DNA of 50,549 nucleotides from DATCYZ01 sp036526195 (GCA_036526195.1 DATCYZ010000135.1:1-50549); one strand, 5' to 3'. Shown: positions 32,710 through 41,014, numbered from the stretch's first letter. Notes: a model not told the origin generated them from the sequence alone. Made by a program: numbers and translations.

Positions 32710-32783
32710 CGGGCCGGTCCATCGCACGAAAGATTACGTCAGGCGCGCGGGGCGGGCGTCGGCACACTTCGGGGGAACGCCGC

Positions 32784-33005
32784 TTGGCCAACGATGCGCT
32801 GACCGGTGAGGAACGCGAACAGATCCTGCAACGCATCCTGCTGCTCGAGACCGAGCACCGGGATCTCGACGACGTGATCCGGCGGCTGGTCGCGGACCCT
32901 GCGCAGGACGCGTTGCAGTTGCAGCGGCTGAAGAAGCGCAAGCTCTCGCTCAAGGACCAGCTCGAACGCCTGCGCGCGCGCGTGATTCCCGACCTCATCG
33001 CCTGA
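32784..33005 (+). CDS. DUF465 (YdcH-like) small protein
   Basis: A 73-residue helical protein matching the DUF465/YdcH family: LLLETEHRDLDDVIRRLVAD, then ALQLQRLKKRKLSLKDQLER and ending VIPDLIA. It is expected to form an antiparallel helical hairpin; the function is unknown. The start is a TTG at 32784 with GGGGGAA seven bases upstream, as no ATG or GTG fits the frame. The dtd gene starts 20 bases after its stop, so they are probably cotranscribed. Confidence 0.8.
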   Translation: MANDALTGEEREQILQRILLLETEHRDLDDVIRRLVADPAQDALQLQRLKKRKLSLKDQLERLRARVIPDLIA

Positions 33006-33025
33006 GGCATGCAGGGGCGGCCGGC

Positions 33026-33481
33026 GTGATCGCACTCATCCAGCGCGTGCGCGAAGCGCGTGTCACGGTTGCGGGCGAGACGGTCGGCGAGGTCGGCGCG
33101 GGCCTGCTCGCGCTGGTGGCGGTGGAGCGCGGCGACGCCGAAGCGCAGGCGCAGCGCCTGCTCGAGCGCGTGCTCGGCTACCGGGTGTTCGCCGACGCCG
33201 CGGGCCGGATGAACCGCTCGCTTGCCGACACCGGCGGTGGCCTGCTGGCGGTGCCGCAGTTCACGCTCGCCGCAGACACGAACTCCGGCGCGCGCCCGAG
33301 CTTCACGCCGGCGGCCGCGCCCGCCGAGGGCGAACGCCTGTTCCTGCACTGGGTCGCGCTTGCGCGCGCCCGTCATGCGCGGGTCGAAACCGGCCGCTTC
33401 GGCGCCGACATGCAGGTCATGCTGGTGAATGACGGGCCGGTGACCTTCTGGCTGCGCGTGCCGCCGTCATTGAATCCCTAG
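33026..33481 (+). CDS. dtd: D-aminoacyl-tRNA deacylase
   Basis: A 151-residue cytoplasmic proofreading enzyme that removes D-amino acids from tRNA. The N-terminus MIALIQRVREARVTVAGE is canonical, and the C-terminal motif is VNDGPVTFWL. The other active-site motif, usually SQFTL, reads VPQFTLAADTNSGARPSFT, with Pro in place of Ser but the Thr kept. The G-P dipeptide of the cross-subunit motif (NDGPVTF) is present. The start is a GTG at 33026 after GGGGCGG. Length matches the family (about 145-150). Confidence 0.92.
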   Translation: MIALIQRVREARVTVAGETVGEVGAGLLALVAVERGDAEAQAQRLLERVLGYRVFADAAGRMNRSLADTGGGLLAVPQFTLAADTNSGARPSFTPAAAPAEGERLFLHWVALARARHARVETGRFGADMQVMLVNDGPVTFWLRVPPSLNP

Positions 33482-33572
33482 GTTTTGCGGCCCCCGTTTC
33501 ACCCCGCACGTTGGCCCGGGCATCCGAATCGGCGTAAGCTTTGGCGCGATCTTTCCCTCCAGAAACCCCCGC

Positions 33573-34640
33573 ATGTTCGATCAGTTTGTCGGCACCAAGC
33601 CGGTGGAAGAGCGTCACCGGATCGACGAGACCGCGCTCGACGCGTGGATGCGCGCGCAGGTCGAGGGCTACGCGGGCCCGCTCACGGTCGAGCAGTTCAA
33701 GGGCGGGCAGTCGAATCCGACCTACCGGCTCACGGCAGGCGGCAAGCGCTACGTGCTGCGGCGCAAGCCGCCCGGGAAGCTGCTGCCCTCGGCCCACGCG
33801 GTGGACCGCGAGTTCCGCGTCATCAAGGCGCTCTTCGCCACCGGCTTCCCGGTTGCGCGGCCGTACGCCCTGTGTGAGGACGACGGCGTCATCGGCACCA
33901 TGTTCTACATCATGGACTGCGTCGAGGGGCGGGTGCTCTGGGAGCAGGCGCTGCCCGAGCAGACGAAGGCCGAACGCGGCGCGATCTGGGATGAACTCAA
34001 CGCCACCATCGCGAAACTGCACGGCATCGACTACAAGGCGGCGGGGCTCGAGGGCTTCGGCCGGCCGGGGCAGTACATCGCGCGCCAGATCGACCGCTGG
34101 ACCAAGCAGTACCGCGCCTCCGAACTCGAGCGCATCGAGGCCATGGACCAGCTGATGGCATGGCTGCCGAAGAACATCCCGCCAGGGGACGAGACCACCA
34201 TCGTGCACGGCGACTTCCGGCTCGACAACACGGTGTTCCATGCCACCGAGCCGCGGATCCTCGCGGTGCTCGACTGGGAGCTCTCGACCCTTGGCCATCC
34301 GCTGGCGGACTTTGCGTACCACTGCATGAGCTGGCACATCGCGCCGGGCAAGTTCCGCGGCATCGCGGGACTGGACCACGCGGCGCTCGGCCTGCCCAGC
34401 GAGCAGCAGTACATCGACGCCTACTGCCGCCGCACCGGCCGCGACGGGATTCCCGCCTCGGACTGGGACTTCTACATGGCGTACAACCTGTTTCGCATCG
34501 CCGCCATCGTGCAGGGCATCGCCAAGCGCGTGGTGGACGGCACGGCGGCCTCGACGCACGGCGCCGAGGCCGGCAGTCGTGCGCGCGGCATGGCTGAACT
34601 CGGCTGGGCGCTGGTCGAGAAAATTCTGAAGAGAACCTAG
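33573..34640 (+). CDS. phosphotransferase (APH-like kinase) of the ACAD10/11 type
   Basis: A 355-residue aminoglycoside-phosphotransferase-fold kinase. Visible are the nucleotide-binding KGGQSNPTYRLTAGGKRYVL with KPPGKLL, the catalytic loop VHGDFRLDNTVFH and the metal-binding DWELSTLGHPLADFAYH. The acyl-CoA dehydrogenase gene follows after nine bases. In animals the same two domains are fused in ACAD10/11. In Pseudomonas levulinate catabolism the LvaA kinase works with an acyl-CoA dehydrogenase-like partner, phosphorylating 4-hydroxyacyl-CoA. I infer a similar role here. Aminoglycoside resistance is unlikely. Confidence 0.88.
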   Translation: MFDQFVGTKPVEERHRIDETALDAWMRAQVEGYAGPLTVEQFKGGQSNPTYRLTAGGKRYVLRRKPPGKLLPSAHAVDREFRVIKALFATGFPVARPYALCEDDGVIGTMFYIMDCVEGRVLWEQALPEQTKAERGAIWDELNATIAKLHGIDYKAAGLEGFGRPGQYIARQIDRWTKQYRASELERIEAMDQLMAWLPKNIPPGDETTIVHGDFRLDNTVFHATEPRILAVLDWELSTLGHPLADFAYHCMSWHIAPGKFRGIAGLDHAALGLPSEQQYIDAYCRRTGRDGIPASDWDFYMAYNLFRIAAIVQGIAKRVVDGTAASTHGAEAGSRARGMAELGWALVEKILKRT

Positions 34641-34649
34641 GAGCACGAC

Positions 34650-35894
34650 ATGGATTTCGAATATTCCCCGAAGGTGAAGGACCTGCGCACGCGGCTGATC
34701 GCGTTCATGGAAGAGCACGTCTATCCGAACGAGTCGAAGTACTACGCGCACGTGCGCAGCGACAAGCGCTGGGAGCCGGTGCCGATCATCGAGGAGCTCA
34801 AGCCCAAGGCGAGGAAGGCCGGGCTGTGGAACCTGTTCCTGCCGCATTCGAAGCGTGCCCCCGAGGGCCTGTCGAACCTCGAGTACGCGCCGCTGTGCGA
34901 GATCATGGGCCGCGTGTCCTGGGCGCCGGAGGTGTTCAACTGCTCGGCACCGGACACCGGCAACATGGAAACCATCGAGCGCTACGGCACCGAGGCGCAC
35001 AAGAAGCAGTGGCTCGAGCCGTTGCTGAAGGGCGAGATCCGCTCCGCCTTCCTGATGACCGAGCCCGCGGTGGCGAGCTCGGACGCAACCAACATCCAGT
35101 GCCTGATCAAGCGCGAGGGCGACGACTACGTCATCAACGGGCGCAAGTGGTGGTCCTCGGGTGCCGGCGACCCGCGCTGCAAGATCTACATCCTGATGGG
35201 CAAGACCGACCCGGACAACGCGTCGCGCCACAGCCAGCAGTCGATGATCCTGGTGCCGCACGACACCCCGGGCATCAAGATCCTGCGCCACCTGAACGTC
35301 TTCGGCTACGACGACGCGCCGCACGGCCACATGGAAATCGACCTCAAGGACGTGCGCGTGCCGGCCTCCAACATCCTGCTCGGCGAGGGCCGCGGCTTCG
35401 AGATCGCGCAGGGCCGCCTCGGACCGGGCCGCATCCACCATTGCATGCGCTCCATCGGACAGGCCGAGCGCGCGCTGGAGAAGATGTGCAAGCGCGCGAG
35501 CGAGCGCGTCGCCTTTGGCCGCACGGTGGCCGAGCAGGGCGTGACGCGCGAGCGCATCGCGCAGGCGCGCATCATGATCGACTCCACCCGGCTCATGGTG
35601 CTGCACGCGGCCTGGAAGATGGACACCGTCGGCAACAAGATCGCCAAGAAGGAGATCGCCATGATCAAGGTGCTGGCGCCGAACATGGCGGCGCAGGTGA
35701 TCGACTGGGCGATGCAGGTGCACGGCGGCGGCGGCGTGTCGGACGACTTTGGCCTCGCCTTCGCCTACGCGCACCAGCGCACGCTGCGCTTCGCCGACGG
35801 CCCGGATGAGGTGCACCGCAACGCCATCGCCAAGCAGGAACTCGGCGAGCAGACCTCGGTGGGCGAGGCGCTGGGAAAGAAGAAGGCGCGCTAG
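34650..35894 (+). CDS. acyl-CoA dehydrogenase of the ACAD10/11 type
   Basis: A 414-residue flavoprotein dehydrogenase. Domain marks are FLPHSKRAPEGLSNLEYAPL, FNCSAPDTGNMETIERYGTE, the FAD loop FLMTEPAVASSDATNIQCLI, NGRKWWSSGAGDPRCKIYIL and the C-terminal MQVHGGGGVSDDFGLAFAYA. FNCSAPDTGNM and KWWSSGAGDPR are characteristic of the ACAD10/11-related branch rather than classical medium-chain enzymes. It is paired with the kinase gene upstream, which supports a 4-hydroxyacyl-CoA or phospho-intermediate substrate. A short GC hairpin with TTT follows its stop. Confidence 0.92.
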   Translation: MDFEYSPKVKDLRTRLIAFMEEHVYPNESKYYAHVRSDKRWEPVPIIEELKPKARKAGLWNLFLPHSKRAPEGLSNLEYAPLCEIMGRVSWAPEVFNCSAPDTGNMETIERYGTEAHKKQWLEPLLKGEIRSAFLMTEPAVASSDATNIQCLIKREGDDYVINGRKWWSSGAGDPRCKIYILMGKTDPDNASRHSQQSMILVPHDTPGIKILRHLNVFGYDDAPHGHMEIDLKDVRVPASNILLGEGRGFEIAQGRLGPGRIHHCMRSIGQAERALEKMCKRASERVAFGRTVAEQGVTRERIAQARIMIDSTRLMVLHAAWKMDTVGNKIAKKEIAMIKVLAPNMAAQVIDWAMQVHGGGGVSDDFGLAFAYAHQRTLRFADGPDEVHRNAIAKQELGEQTSVGEALGKKKAR

Positions 35895-35912
35895 CGCCGG
35901 AGCCCGGCGTTT
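35895..35912 (+). terminator. short intrinsic terminator candidate
   Basis: CGCCGG-AGC-CCGGCG followed by only TTT, directly after the acyl-CoA dehydrogenase stop. Weak T tract. Confidence 0.5.
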
Positions 35913-35913
35913 G

Positions 35914-35929
35914 GTAACATATATGTTAC
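35914..35929. promoter_or_regulatory. 16-base AT-rich perfect palindrome between convergent genes
   Basis: GTAACATATATGTTAC, perfect, and the most AT-rich run in its neighbourhood. It looks like a regulator operator, yet lies between two gene 3' ends. Confidence 0.5.
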
Positions 35930-35957
35930 TATAACGTCGGTTTCGGCGTCCGGCGGC

Positions 35958-37106
35958 TCAGGCGGCGCGCAGCACCTTCGCCACCGCCTGCGCCGCGGCG
36001 GCGAGTTCCGCCTCGCTGTTCAGCACGTCCGGACACAGGCGCAGGGTTTCGCCGCGCGCGTCGCAGGTCACGCCCGCGGCCTCGAGCGCCTGCACCAGGC
36101 GATCGGCCTGCGCGTGCCGCAGTGTGAGGAAGGCGCCATGGGCCGCGCCCTCCCCCCCGCAGGCCACGCCCTGCGCCTTCAGGCGTTCGGCAAGCCGCGC
36201 CTTCTGCTCCAGTCCGTAGGCGCGGATGCGTTCGGCGCCGAGCGCCAGCGTCACCTCCAGCCCGGCGAGCGCCTGCGCGATCGCCACCACCGGTGGCGTG
36301 GACTCGAGCCAGGCATTGCCGCCGGCGGCGAACTCGGGCGGATCCGGGCGCTCGTAGCGGAACATGTCGGCCTTGGCGAACCAGCCGGTATCCGGCGTGC
36401 GCAGGGTCTCCACCAGCCCGGGACGCACGTAGAGCCAGCAGGCGCCGGGGCCGCCGCGGGTGTACTTGTACGAGCCGCCGACGGCGAAGTCGGCGCCGAG
36501 CGCGTCGAGGTCGAGCGGCAGCGCACCGGCATGGTGATAGACATCGAGCAGCACCAGCGCCCCGGCGGTGTGCGCGGCGCGGATGCGCCGGGCGAGGTCC
36601 GTCACGACCTCGCCCGATCGGAACTGCACCGTGGACAGCACGACGAGGCCGGCGGCGCCGGTGGAGAGTTCCCGCCACGGTTGCAGGCGCAGCTCGATGC
36701 GGCCCTGCTCGCGCCAGACGCGCAGGATGAAATCCAGCGAGTCGAACTCGCCGTCGGAGGCGACCACCCGCAACTTGCCGCGGGTCGCGCCGGTCAGCGC
36801 GCCGAGCACCGCGCGCAGGCCCTGCCCGGCACTGGTCTTGGGCACGATGCAGTCCGCGCGCTTCGCGCCCACCAGCTTCGCCGTGAGCGCGCGGAAGCGC
36901 TCGCGCTCGGCCTCCCAGCGCGTCCACGCGCCGCCGAGCTCGGCGTACCAGGCCTCCAGCGTGTCCTGCACGTCCTGCGCCATGCGGTCCGGCGGCCAGC
37001 CGAGCGAATGGTTGGCGAGGTAGATGCCGGGCCGCGCGCGCGCGCGCGTGAACCGCGGCCAGAGCGACGCGCGTAGCTTCGCCTCCGTGAGCGGGCCGTC
37101 GATCAT
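35958..37106 (-). CDS. kynU: kynureninase (PLP, aminotransferase class V fold)
   Basis: A 382-residue PLP enzyme expected to cleave kynurenine to anthranilate and alanine. The N-terminus IYLANHSLGWPPDRM and the block VVASDGEFDSLDFILRVW fit the kynureninase group. The cofactor lysine is in VGGSYKYTRGGPGACWLYV and the preceding aspartate in LVLLDVYHHAGALPLD. Its start overlaps the kynA stop as ATGA, which strongly supports the pathway call. The canonical kynureninase sequence is only moderately matched, so another class V enzyme acting on a kynurenine-like substrate is possible. No kynB formamidase is adjacent. Confidence 0.8.
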   Translation of the reverse strand: MIDGPLTEAKLRASLWPRFTRARARPGIYLANHSLGWPPDRMAQDVQDTLEAWYAELGGAWTRWEAERERFRALTAKLVGAKRADCIVPKTSAGQGLRAVLGALTGATRGKLRVVASDGEFDSLDFILRVWREQGRIELRLQPWRELSTGAAGLVVLSTVQFRSGEVVTDLARRIRAAHTAGALVLLDVYHHAGALPLDLDALGADFAVGGSYKYTRGGPGACWLYVRPGLVETLRTPDTGWFAKADMFRYERPDPPEFAAGGNAWLESTPPVVAIAQALAGLEVTLALGAERIRAYGLEQKARLAERLKAQGVACGGEGAAHGAFLTLRHAQADRLVQALEAAGVTCDARGETLRLCPDVLNSEAELAAAAQAVAKVLRAA

Positions 37107-37936
37107 GTCTTCTCGATCTCGGTGCGCACGTCGATCAGCTCCGGAAACAGCTCGATCTCCAGCGTGCGCCGCAGGAAGGCCACGCCCGCGGTGCCGCCGG
37201 TGCCGCGCTTGAAGCCGATGGTGCGCTCGACCGTCTTCACGTGCCGGAAGCGCCAGAGTTGGTAGTTCTGCTCGACGTCGACCAGCTTCTCGCACATCTC
37301 GTAGGCGTCCCAGCGTCCGGCGGGATCCTCGTACACCATCTTGAACACCGCGGTCACGCCCGCATGGCGCTCGTAGGCTTGCGTCCAGTCGCGTTCGACG
37401 CGTTCGCGCGGCACCGGCAGGCCGCGGCGCGCGAGGTGGCGCAGGAACTCGTCGTACAGGCTGGGCGCCTTGAGCAAGCCCTCGAGCCACGCGTAGGTCT
37501 TCGGCGCATGGCGGTAGACCTCGATCATCGCGGCGTTCTTGTTGCCGAACAGGAACTCGATGGCGCGGAACTGGAACGACTGCAGGCCCGAGGCCGGGCC
37601 CAGGGTGTCGCGGAACTGCACGTACTCCGAGGGCGTGAGCGTTTCCAGCACCGCCCATTGCTCGAACAGCTGGCGCTGCACCTGCTTGGCGCGCGCGAGG
37701 ATCTTGAAGCTGGCGTCGAGCCGGTCGGCCTTCACGTGCTCGATCGCCGCCGAGAGCTCGTGCACCAGCAGCTTCATCCAGAGCTCGGAGGTCTGGTGCT
37801 GGATGATGAACAGCATCTCGTCGTGGTGCGCGGACCGCGGCTGCTGGGCCGAAAGGATCTTTTCGAGCCCGAGGTAGCCGGCGTAGGAACTGCGGTCGGT
37901 GAGCTCGAGGATGATGCCGGGATCGGTGACGGGCAT
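37103..37936 (-). CDS. kynA: tryptophan 2,3-dioxygenase
   Basis: A 277-residue heme dioxygenase that opens the indole ring of tryptophan to N-formylkynurenine, the first step of the kynurenine pathway. Marks are SSYAGYLGLEKILSAQQPRS, the distal histidine H47 in FIIQHQTSELWMKLL, SGLQSFQFRAIEFLFGN and the heme-ligand region QLWRFRHVKTVERTIGFKRG. GTGGTAGVAFLR near the C-terminus is also typical. Length matches bacterial KynA. The ATG at 37936 has a poor ribosome site. It is divergent from a glutathione S-transferase gene. Confidence 0.95.
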   Translation of the reverse strand: MPVTDPGIILELTDRSSYAGYLGLEKILSAQQPRSAHHDEMLFIIQHQTSELWMKLLVHELSAAIEHVKADRLDASFKILARAKQVQRQLFEQWAVLETLTPSEYVQFRDTLGPASGLQSFQFRAIEFLFGNKNAAMIEVYRHAPKTYAWLEGLLKAPSLYDEFLRHLARRGLPVPRERVERDWTQAYERHAGVTAVFKMVYEDPAGRWDAYEMCEKLVDVEQNYQLWRFRHVKTVERTIGFKRGTGGTAGVAFLRRTLEIELFPELIDVRTEIEKT

Positions 37937-37963
37937 GGCGGGGGTCCGGAGCGTGGGCTCCCC

Positions 37964-37969
37964 TATAAT
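37964..37969 (+). promoter_or_regulatory. -10 box for the GST gene
   Basis: A perfect TATAAT, 29 bases before the ATG at 37999, with GAGGAG in the leader. No good -35. Confidence 0.5.
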
Positions 37970-37998
37970 GCCACCGCCACCCCCCGAGGAGACGAACC

Positions 37999-38655
37999 AT
38001 GCTCAAGCTGTGCGGATTCCATGTCAGCAATTACCACAACAAGGTGCGGCTCGCCCTGCTCGAGAAGGGCATCGATTTCGAGGAGGACGCCAATTGCCGC
38101 CCCTCGCAGAAGGAGGACTGGACCGCGCGCTCGCCCATGGGCAAGGTGCCGTTGTTGGAAGTCGACGGCAAGCCGATCAGCGAATCCTCCGTGATCCTCG
38201 AGTATCTCGAAGAGGCTTATCCGGCCCGGCCGCTGCTGCCGAAGGACCCGTTCGCGCGCGCCAAGGTGCGCGAGCTGACCACCCATGTCGAGTGGCACCT
38301 TGAGATCGTCGCCCGGCGCCTCTACGGCCAGGCCTTCTTCGGCGGCACGGCCTCCGACGAACTGAAGCAGGCCGTCGACAAGGAACTGTCGAAGTCGGTC
38401 CGGACGCTGATGCAGTTGGCGAAGTTCGACCCCTTCATCGCCGGCAAGGATCTGACGATCGCCGACCTGGCGGCGTTCGTGCACCTGCCGCTGATTTCGC
38501 TCGCCACGAAGATCGTGCTCGGCCGCGACGTGCTCGAGGGCGTGGCGCAGGTGAAGCCCTACCTGAAGATGCTGCGCGAGCGCCCCGTCTTCGCGCGCGT
38601 CGATGACGACCGCAAGACCGCCTCGGCGGCGATGGCGGCGGCCGCGAAGAAGTAG
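37999..38655 (+). CDS. glutathione S-transferase family protein
   Basis: A 218-residue GST. The thioredoxin-like N-terminal domain (1-78) shows FHVSNYHNKVRLALLEKGID, PMGKVPLLEVDG and the glutathione-contact ISESSVILEYLEEAYP. The helical C-terminal domain has the folding motif GKDLTIADLAAFVHLPLI. The presumed catalytic position near residue 10 is Ser/Asn (VSNYHNK). It could detoxify electrophiles or act in aromatic catabolism. A good promoter and GAGGAG ribosome site precede it. The MarC gene begins 13 bases after its stop. Confidence 0.9.
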   Translation: MLKLCGFHVSNYHNKVRLALLEKGIDFEEDANCRPSQKEDWTARSPMGKVPLLEVDGKPISESSVILEYLEEAYPARPLLPKDPFARAKVRELTTHVEWHLEIVARRLYGQAFFGGTASDELKQAVDKELSKSVRTLMQLAKFDPFIAGKDLTIADLAAFVHLPLISLATKIVLGRDVLEGVAQVKPYLKMLRERPVFARVDDDRKTASAAMAAAAKK

Positions 38656-38668
38656 CCGGCGCGCCGCG

Positions 38669-39304
38669 GTGGGCGACGCAACCGTCTATCTGAGGTTCCT
38701 CGCCACGCTTACGGCGGTCCTCGACCCGTTCCTCGCGGTGCCGATCTTCATCGCCGTGACCGCAACGCGCGATGCTGCCTCGCGCACGGCACTGGTGCGC
38801 GCGATCACGCTGACGGTGTTCTTCGTGCTGGTCGGCGCGGCGCTGATCGGCGAGGACCTGTTGCTGTTGATCGGCGCCAGCCTGCCCGCGTTCCGCGTCG
38901 GCGGCGGGCTGGTGCTGCTCCTCATGGCGCTTGCCATGCTCAACGCGCAACCCGGTGCGGTGCGCCAATCCAAGGACGAGGCTGATGCGCTCGAGGCGGG
39001 CGGCCAGCGGCCGGGCATCGTGCCGCTCGCGGTGCCGCTGCTCGCCGGACCGGGCGCGATCAGCACCACCATCATCGCCGCGCAATCCGCGCCCGGCTGG
39101 TTTCATCGCGCACTGATCATCGCCTGCGTGGTCGTGGTGTGCGCGCTGACCTGGGCGGTGCTGAAGCTCGCAGGGCCGATCGGCGCACGCCTCGGGCAGA
39201 CCGGGCTCAACATCTCGACGCGGCTGCTCGGCCTCTTGCTCGCCGCGCTCGCCATCCAGACCATGGCCGAGGGGCTACGGACGCTGTTTCCGGGGCTCGC
39301 CTGA
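38669..39304 (+). CDS. MarC family membrane protein
   Basis: A 211-residue integral membrane protein with about six helices, of the MarC family. Marks are the first-helix block LATLTAVLDPFLAVPIFIAV, LIGASLPAFRVGGGLVLLLM and PLAVPLLAGPGAISTTIIAA, and the C-terminal LNISTRLLGLLLAALAIQTM. Despite its name the family has no proven antibiotic resistance role and is of unknown transport function. The start is a GTG at 38669 with a weak ribosome site. It probably shares the GST transcript. Confidence 0.87.
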   Translation: MGDATVYLRFLATLTAVLDPFLAVPIFIAVTATRDAASRTALVRAITLTVFFVLVGAALIGEDLLLLIGASLPAFRVGGGLVLLLMALAMLNAQPGAVRQSKDEADALEAGGQRPGIVPLAVPLLAGPGAISTTIIAAQSAPGWFHRALIIACVVVVCALTWAVLKLAGPIGARLGQTGLNISTRLLGLLLAALAIQTMAEGLRTLFPGLA

Positions 39305-39326
39305 GCCCGCGCTTTCGCCTGCGAGC

Positions 39327-40172
39327 CTAGAGCGCCAGCGGATTCCTCGGCGCGCGCTCTTCCAGCACGTCCTCGACCCGCGCCTTCACCGCCGGCTTGA
39401 TGCGCGGATGGGTGAGGATCCAGAAGCGGCCCGTCTTCACCGCGGCGACCACCATCCCGGCCACTTGTTCTGCCGAGACCTTCCCCGAGGCGACTGCCTT
39501 CTTCATCATCGCCTCGGCGGCGCGTTGTGCTTCGCTCTTCTCCGCGTGCGCGTTCGCAAGCTCTGCCGGCCGGCTGCGTTCCGAGTCCGAGATGCCGGTG
39601 GGCACGTAGGCGGGACAGAGCACCGAGACGCCGACTTTCGAACCGCGCAACTGCAGGTCGTGGTGCAGCGTCTCGGAGAGCGTCACCACGCCGTGTTTGG
39701 AGACGTTGTAGATCGCGGTCGCGGGCACCGAGAGCAGGCCGGCCACCGAGGCGGTGTTGACCACGTGGCCGAGGTCCTGCGCGAGGAAGCGCGGCATGAA
39801 GGCGCGCACGCCGTGGATCACGCCCCAGAGGTTTACCCCGAGGCCCCATTCCCAGTCGGCGAGCGAATTCTCCCAGGCGGCGCCGAGCGGCGAGACGCCG
39901 GCGTTGTTGCACGCGAGGTGCACACCGCCCAGCGTCTCGACGGTGCGGGCGGCGAAGGCTTCGACGTCTTCGGCTTTCGAGACATCGACGCGTTGCGTGT
40001 GCGCACCGACGCCGTGCGAGGCGACCTCGCCCGCGACGCGCGCGAGGTTCGCCGCGTCCACGTCGGCGAGCGCAACGTGCATGCCCTCGCGCGCGAAGGC
40101 GAGCGCCATCGCGCGTCCGAGACCCGAGGCGGCACCGGTGACCGCCGCGACCCTGCCCTTCAATTCCATCAT
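39327..40172 (-). CDS. SDR family oxidoreductase, end of the beta-oxidation operon
   Basis: A 281-residue classical short-chain dehydrogenase. Visible are the nucleotide motif AVTGAASGLGRAMALAFARE, the structural NNAGVSPLG, catalytic Ser in NTASVAGLLSVPATA and the Tyr-Lys pair in IYNVSKHGVV, then CPAYVPTGISDSERSRP. It is likely to interconvert an alcohol and a ketone or aldehyde. Its ATG overlaps the stop of the alpha/beta hydrolase gene (ATGA), making it the last gene of the eight-gene minus-strand run started by the TetR gene. The C-terminus is longer than in small SDRs and contains RFWILTHPRIKPAVKAR. Confidence 0.9.
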   Translation of the reverse strand: MMELKGRVAAVTGAASGLGRAMALAFAREGMHVALADVDAANLARVAGEVASHGVGAHTQRVDVSKAEDVEAFAARTVETLGGVHLACNNAGVSPLGAAWENSLADWEWGLGVNLWGVIHGVRAFMPRFLAQDLGHVVNTASVAGLLSVPATAIYNVSKHGVVTLSETLHHDLQLRGSKVGVSVLCPAYVPTGISDSERSRPAELANAHAEKSEAQRAAEAMMKKAVASGKVSAEQVAGMVVAAVKTGRFWILTHPRIKPAVKARVEDVLEERAPRNPLAL

Positions 40173-41014
40173 TGCGCCTCCAGCCAGTCTGCCGCCTCGC
40201 GCCACAGCGTATCGCGGAAGTGCTCGCGAAAGAAGCCGAAATGCCCGATCGACTTTACGCCGAGTTCGGCCGGCGTCACGCGCCGGATCTCGCCGGTCGC
40301 GTTCGGGTAGAGCGCGACCAGGGCGCGCACCGCACGCTCCGGCGCGAACCGGTCGTCGGTCGGCGAGATGACCCGCAGGGGCACGGCGAGGCGCGCAAAG
40401 CGCGCATGCGCGCCGAGCGCGCCAACGACGTACTCCGGGTCGCGGCACCAGCGCACCCATTCGAGCGCCACGTCGCGCGGCAGGTCCTCGCCCATGCCGA
40501 TGCGCGAGGCCGCCGCGTAGCCGAACAGGCGCGCGGTGGCGGGGATCGCGACATGGGTGAAGCCCCACATGCCGAGCCGGCCGAGCCCGTCCCAGTGCTT
40601 CCAGTAGCCGCTTTGCGAGCCGACCGCGAGCATGGCGGCGATGCGCTCGGGTTTTGGCTGCAGGCCCATCGCCTGCCCGCCGAAGCTGTGGCCGACGGCG
40701 TAGAGGCGCGCCGCCGGGGCGGCCGCCTCGAGCGCGTCCCAGGCCGCGGGAATGTCACGCTCGACCCAGTCGAGCAGGTGGGCCGGGTCGCCGCGCAAGG
40801 GACGCGCGCGCGAGCGGCCGATGCCGCGGTAGTCGTAGGTCAGGGTGGTGAAGCCGCGCCCGGCGAGGTAGGCCGCGAACTTGCCATAGAAGCGCTGCGG
40901 CACGCCGACGGCGGCCTGGATCGCAACGGCGCGCGAAGCTTTCGCGGGCGGCTCGAACAGGGTCGCCGCAAGGCGCACGCCGTCGCTTGCGACGAGCTCG
41001 AGCTCGCGCGTCAC
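40169..41014 (-). CDS. alpha/beta hydrolase (serine esterase-like)
   Basis: A 281-residue alpha/beta hydrolase. The HxD-type oxyanion region is replaced by IQAAVGVPQRFYGKFAAYLA. The nucleophile Ser lies in YAVGHSFGGQAMGL, near residue 101. A probable acid lies in VISPTDDRFAP and the histidine in KSIGHFGFFREH. TLTYDYRGIGRS is typical of this branch. The start is a GTG at 41014 because it overlaps the TauE-type gene stop as GTGA; longer upstream frames run into that gene. It is coupled to the SDR gene as well. The substrate is unknown; a hydrolase acting on an ester or thioester before beta-oxidation is plausible. Confidence 0.85.
   Translation of the reverse strand: MTRELELVASDGVRLAATLFEPPAKASRAVAIQAAVGVPQRFYGKFAAYLAGRGFTTLTYDYRGIGRSRARPLRGDPAHLLDWVERDIPAAWDALEAAAPAARLYAVGHSFGGQAMGLQPKPERIAAMLAVGSQSGYWKHWDGLGRLGMWGFTHVAIPATARLFGYAAASRIGMGEDLPRDVALEWVRWCRDPEYVVGALGAHARFARLAVPLRVISPTDDRFAPERAVRALVALYPNATGEIRRVTPAELGVKSIGHFGFFREHFRDTLWREAADWLEAQ

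Noticed and set aside
33482..33572. Possible small gene or RNA between dtd and the kinase gene
   Set aside because: Only 91 bases, no start with a ribosome site, no hairpin; TAAGCT is too weak a -10 to call.
37030..37049. Alternating CGCGCG run as a possible Z-DNA or slippage site
   Set aside because: It lies in kynU and is explained by Arg/Ala codons in a high-GC gene; the frame is intact.
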